NCBI GenBank assembly: GCA_002384765.1
Contig: DGBM01000192.1
Coordinates: 1-5,787 of the forward strand
DNA length: 5,787 nt
Direction of reading: 5' to 3'
DNA from: Demequinaceae bacterium UBA4004
GTDB lineage: Bacteria > Actinomycetota > Actinomycetes > Actinomycetales > Demequinaceae
Part shown: in pieces, positions 5,766 through 5,787 of the stretch
Layout of the letters: every line of letters starts with the position of its first letter
How positions within the stretch are numbered: the stretch's first letter is position 1
The notes under the pieces: model-generated
Seen by the model: the letters and a program-made list of their open reading frames with translations, nothing else
What the model was told of the DNA's origin: nothing
The model's database searches: none
Translations under genes and position numbers: made by a program

Positions 5766-5787
5766 ATGCGTCGTTCACTTCCGTTGC
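5766..5787 (+). CDS. 5' end of a gene running off the window (possible DUF3515 lipoprotein)
   Basis: Only seven codons are visible (MRRSLPL). Two Arg followed by hydrophobic residues suit the beginning of a secretion signal. In M. tuberculosis, as I recall, an exported DUF3515-type gene (Rv2980) lies between thiL and ddlA on the strand opposite thiL, the same orientation as here. The assignment rests on synteny and these few residues, so it is a guess. The gene-start call itself is supported by the nearby -10 box and the orientation. Confidence 0.4.

Overview
This window looks like an ordinary chromosomal housekeeping segment from a high-GC actinobacterium, probably of the Micrococcales (that rank is inference). 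The reasons are the strong G/C bias at third codon positions, the frequent GTG starts, the TANNNT-type -10 boxes and the gene neighbourhood recG / DAK2-domain protein / rpmB / thiL. From memory, much the same neighbourhood occurs in Mycobacterium tuberculosis around Rv2973c-Rv2981c. I see no mobile element, CRISPR array, tRNA or rRNA, and no convincing undescribed defence or biosynthetic system.

Layout, left to right. (1) Bases 1-1253, minus strand: the N-terminal 417 residues of the RecG helicase, cut by the window edge just after the DEQHRF motif. (2) 1250-2797, minus: a full-length DAK2/DhaL-domain protein of the FakA (fatty-acid kinase) type, which overlaps recG by four bases (GTGA) and so forms a two-gene operon with it. 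(3) 2798-2957: a divergent intergenic region with a candidate rpmB promoter and two tandem hairpins in the predicted rpmB leader. (4) 2958-3149, plus: rpmB, the zinc-ribbon form of ribosomal protein L28, followed by two hairpins, the second a good intrinsic terminator. (5) 3238-4197, minus: a cytoplasmic RssA-type patatin-like hydrolase. (6) 4238-5179, minus: thiL, thiamine-monophosphate kinase. (7) 5181-5681, minus: a small protein with two membrane segments that I cannot assign, one base upstream of thiL. (8) 5766-5787, plus: the first seven codons of a gene that leaves the window, possibly the DUF3515 lipoprotein expected here by synteny.

There are two minus-strand units: membrane protein > thiL > patatin, and DAK2 protein > recG. 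rpmB lies between them on the opposite strand. It converges with the patatin gene and diverges from the DAK2 gene. The genes share no pathway: they cover DNA repair, lipid or phosphoryl transfer, translation, lipid hydrolysis and thiamine diphosphate synthesis. The points most worth a second look are the structured rpmB leader, the patatin gene where I would expect ung, the divergent C-terminal part of the FakA-like protein, the unassigned membrane protein coupled to thiL, and a likely leaderless transcript at the right edge.
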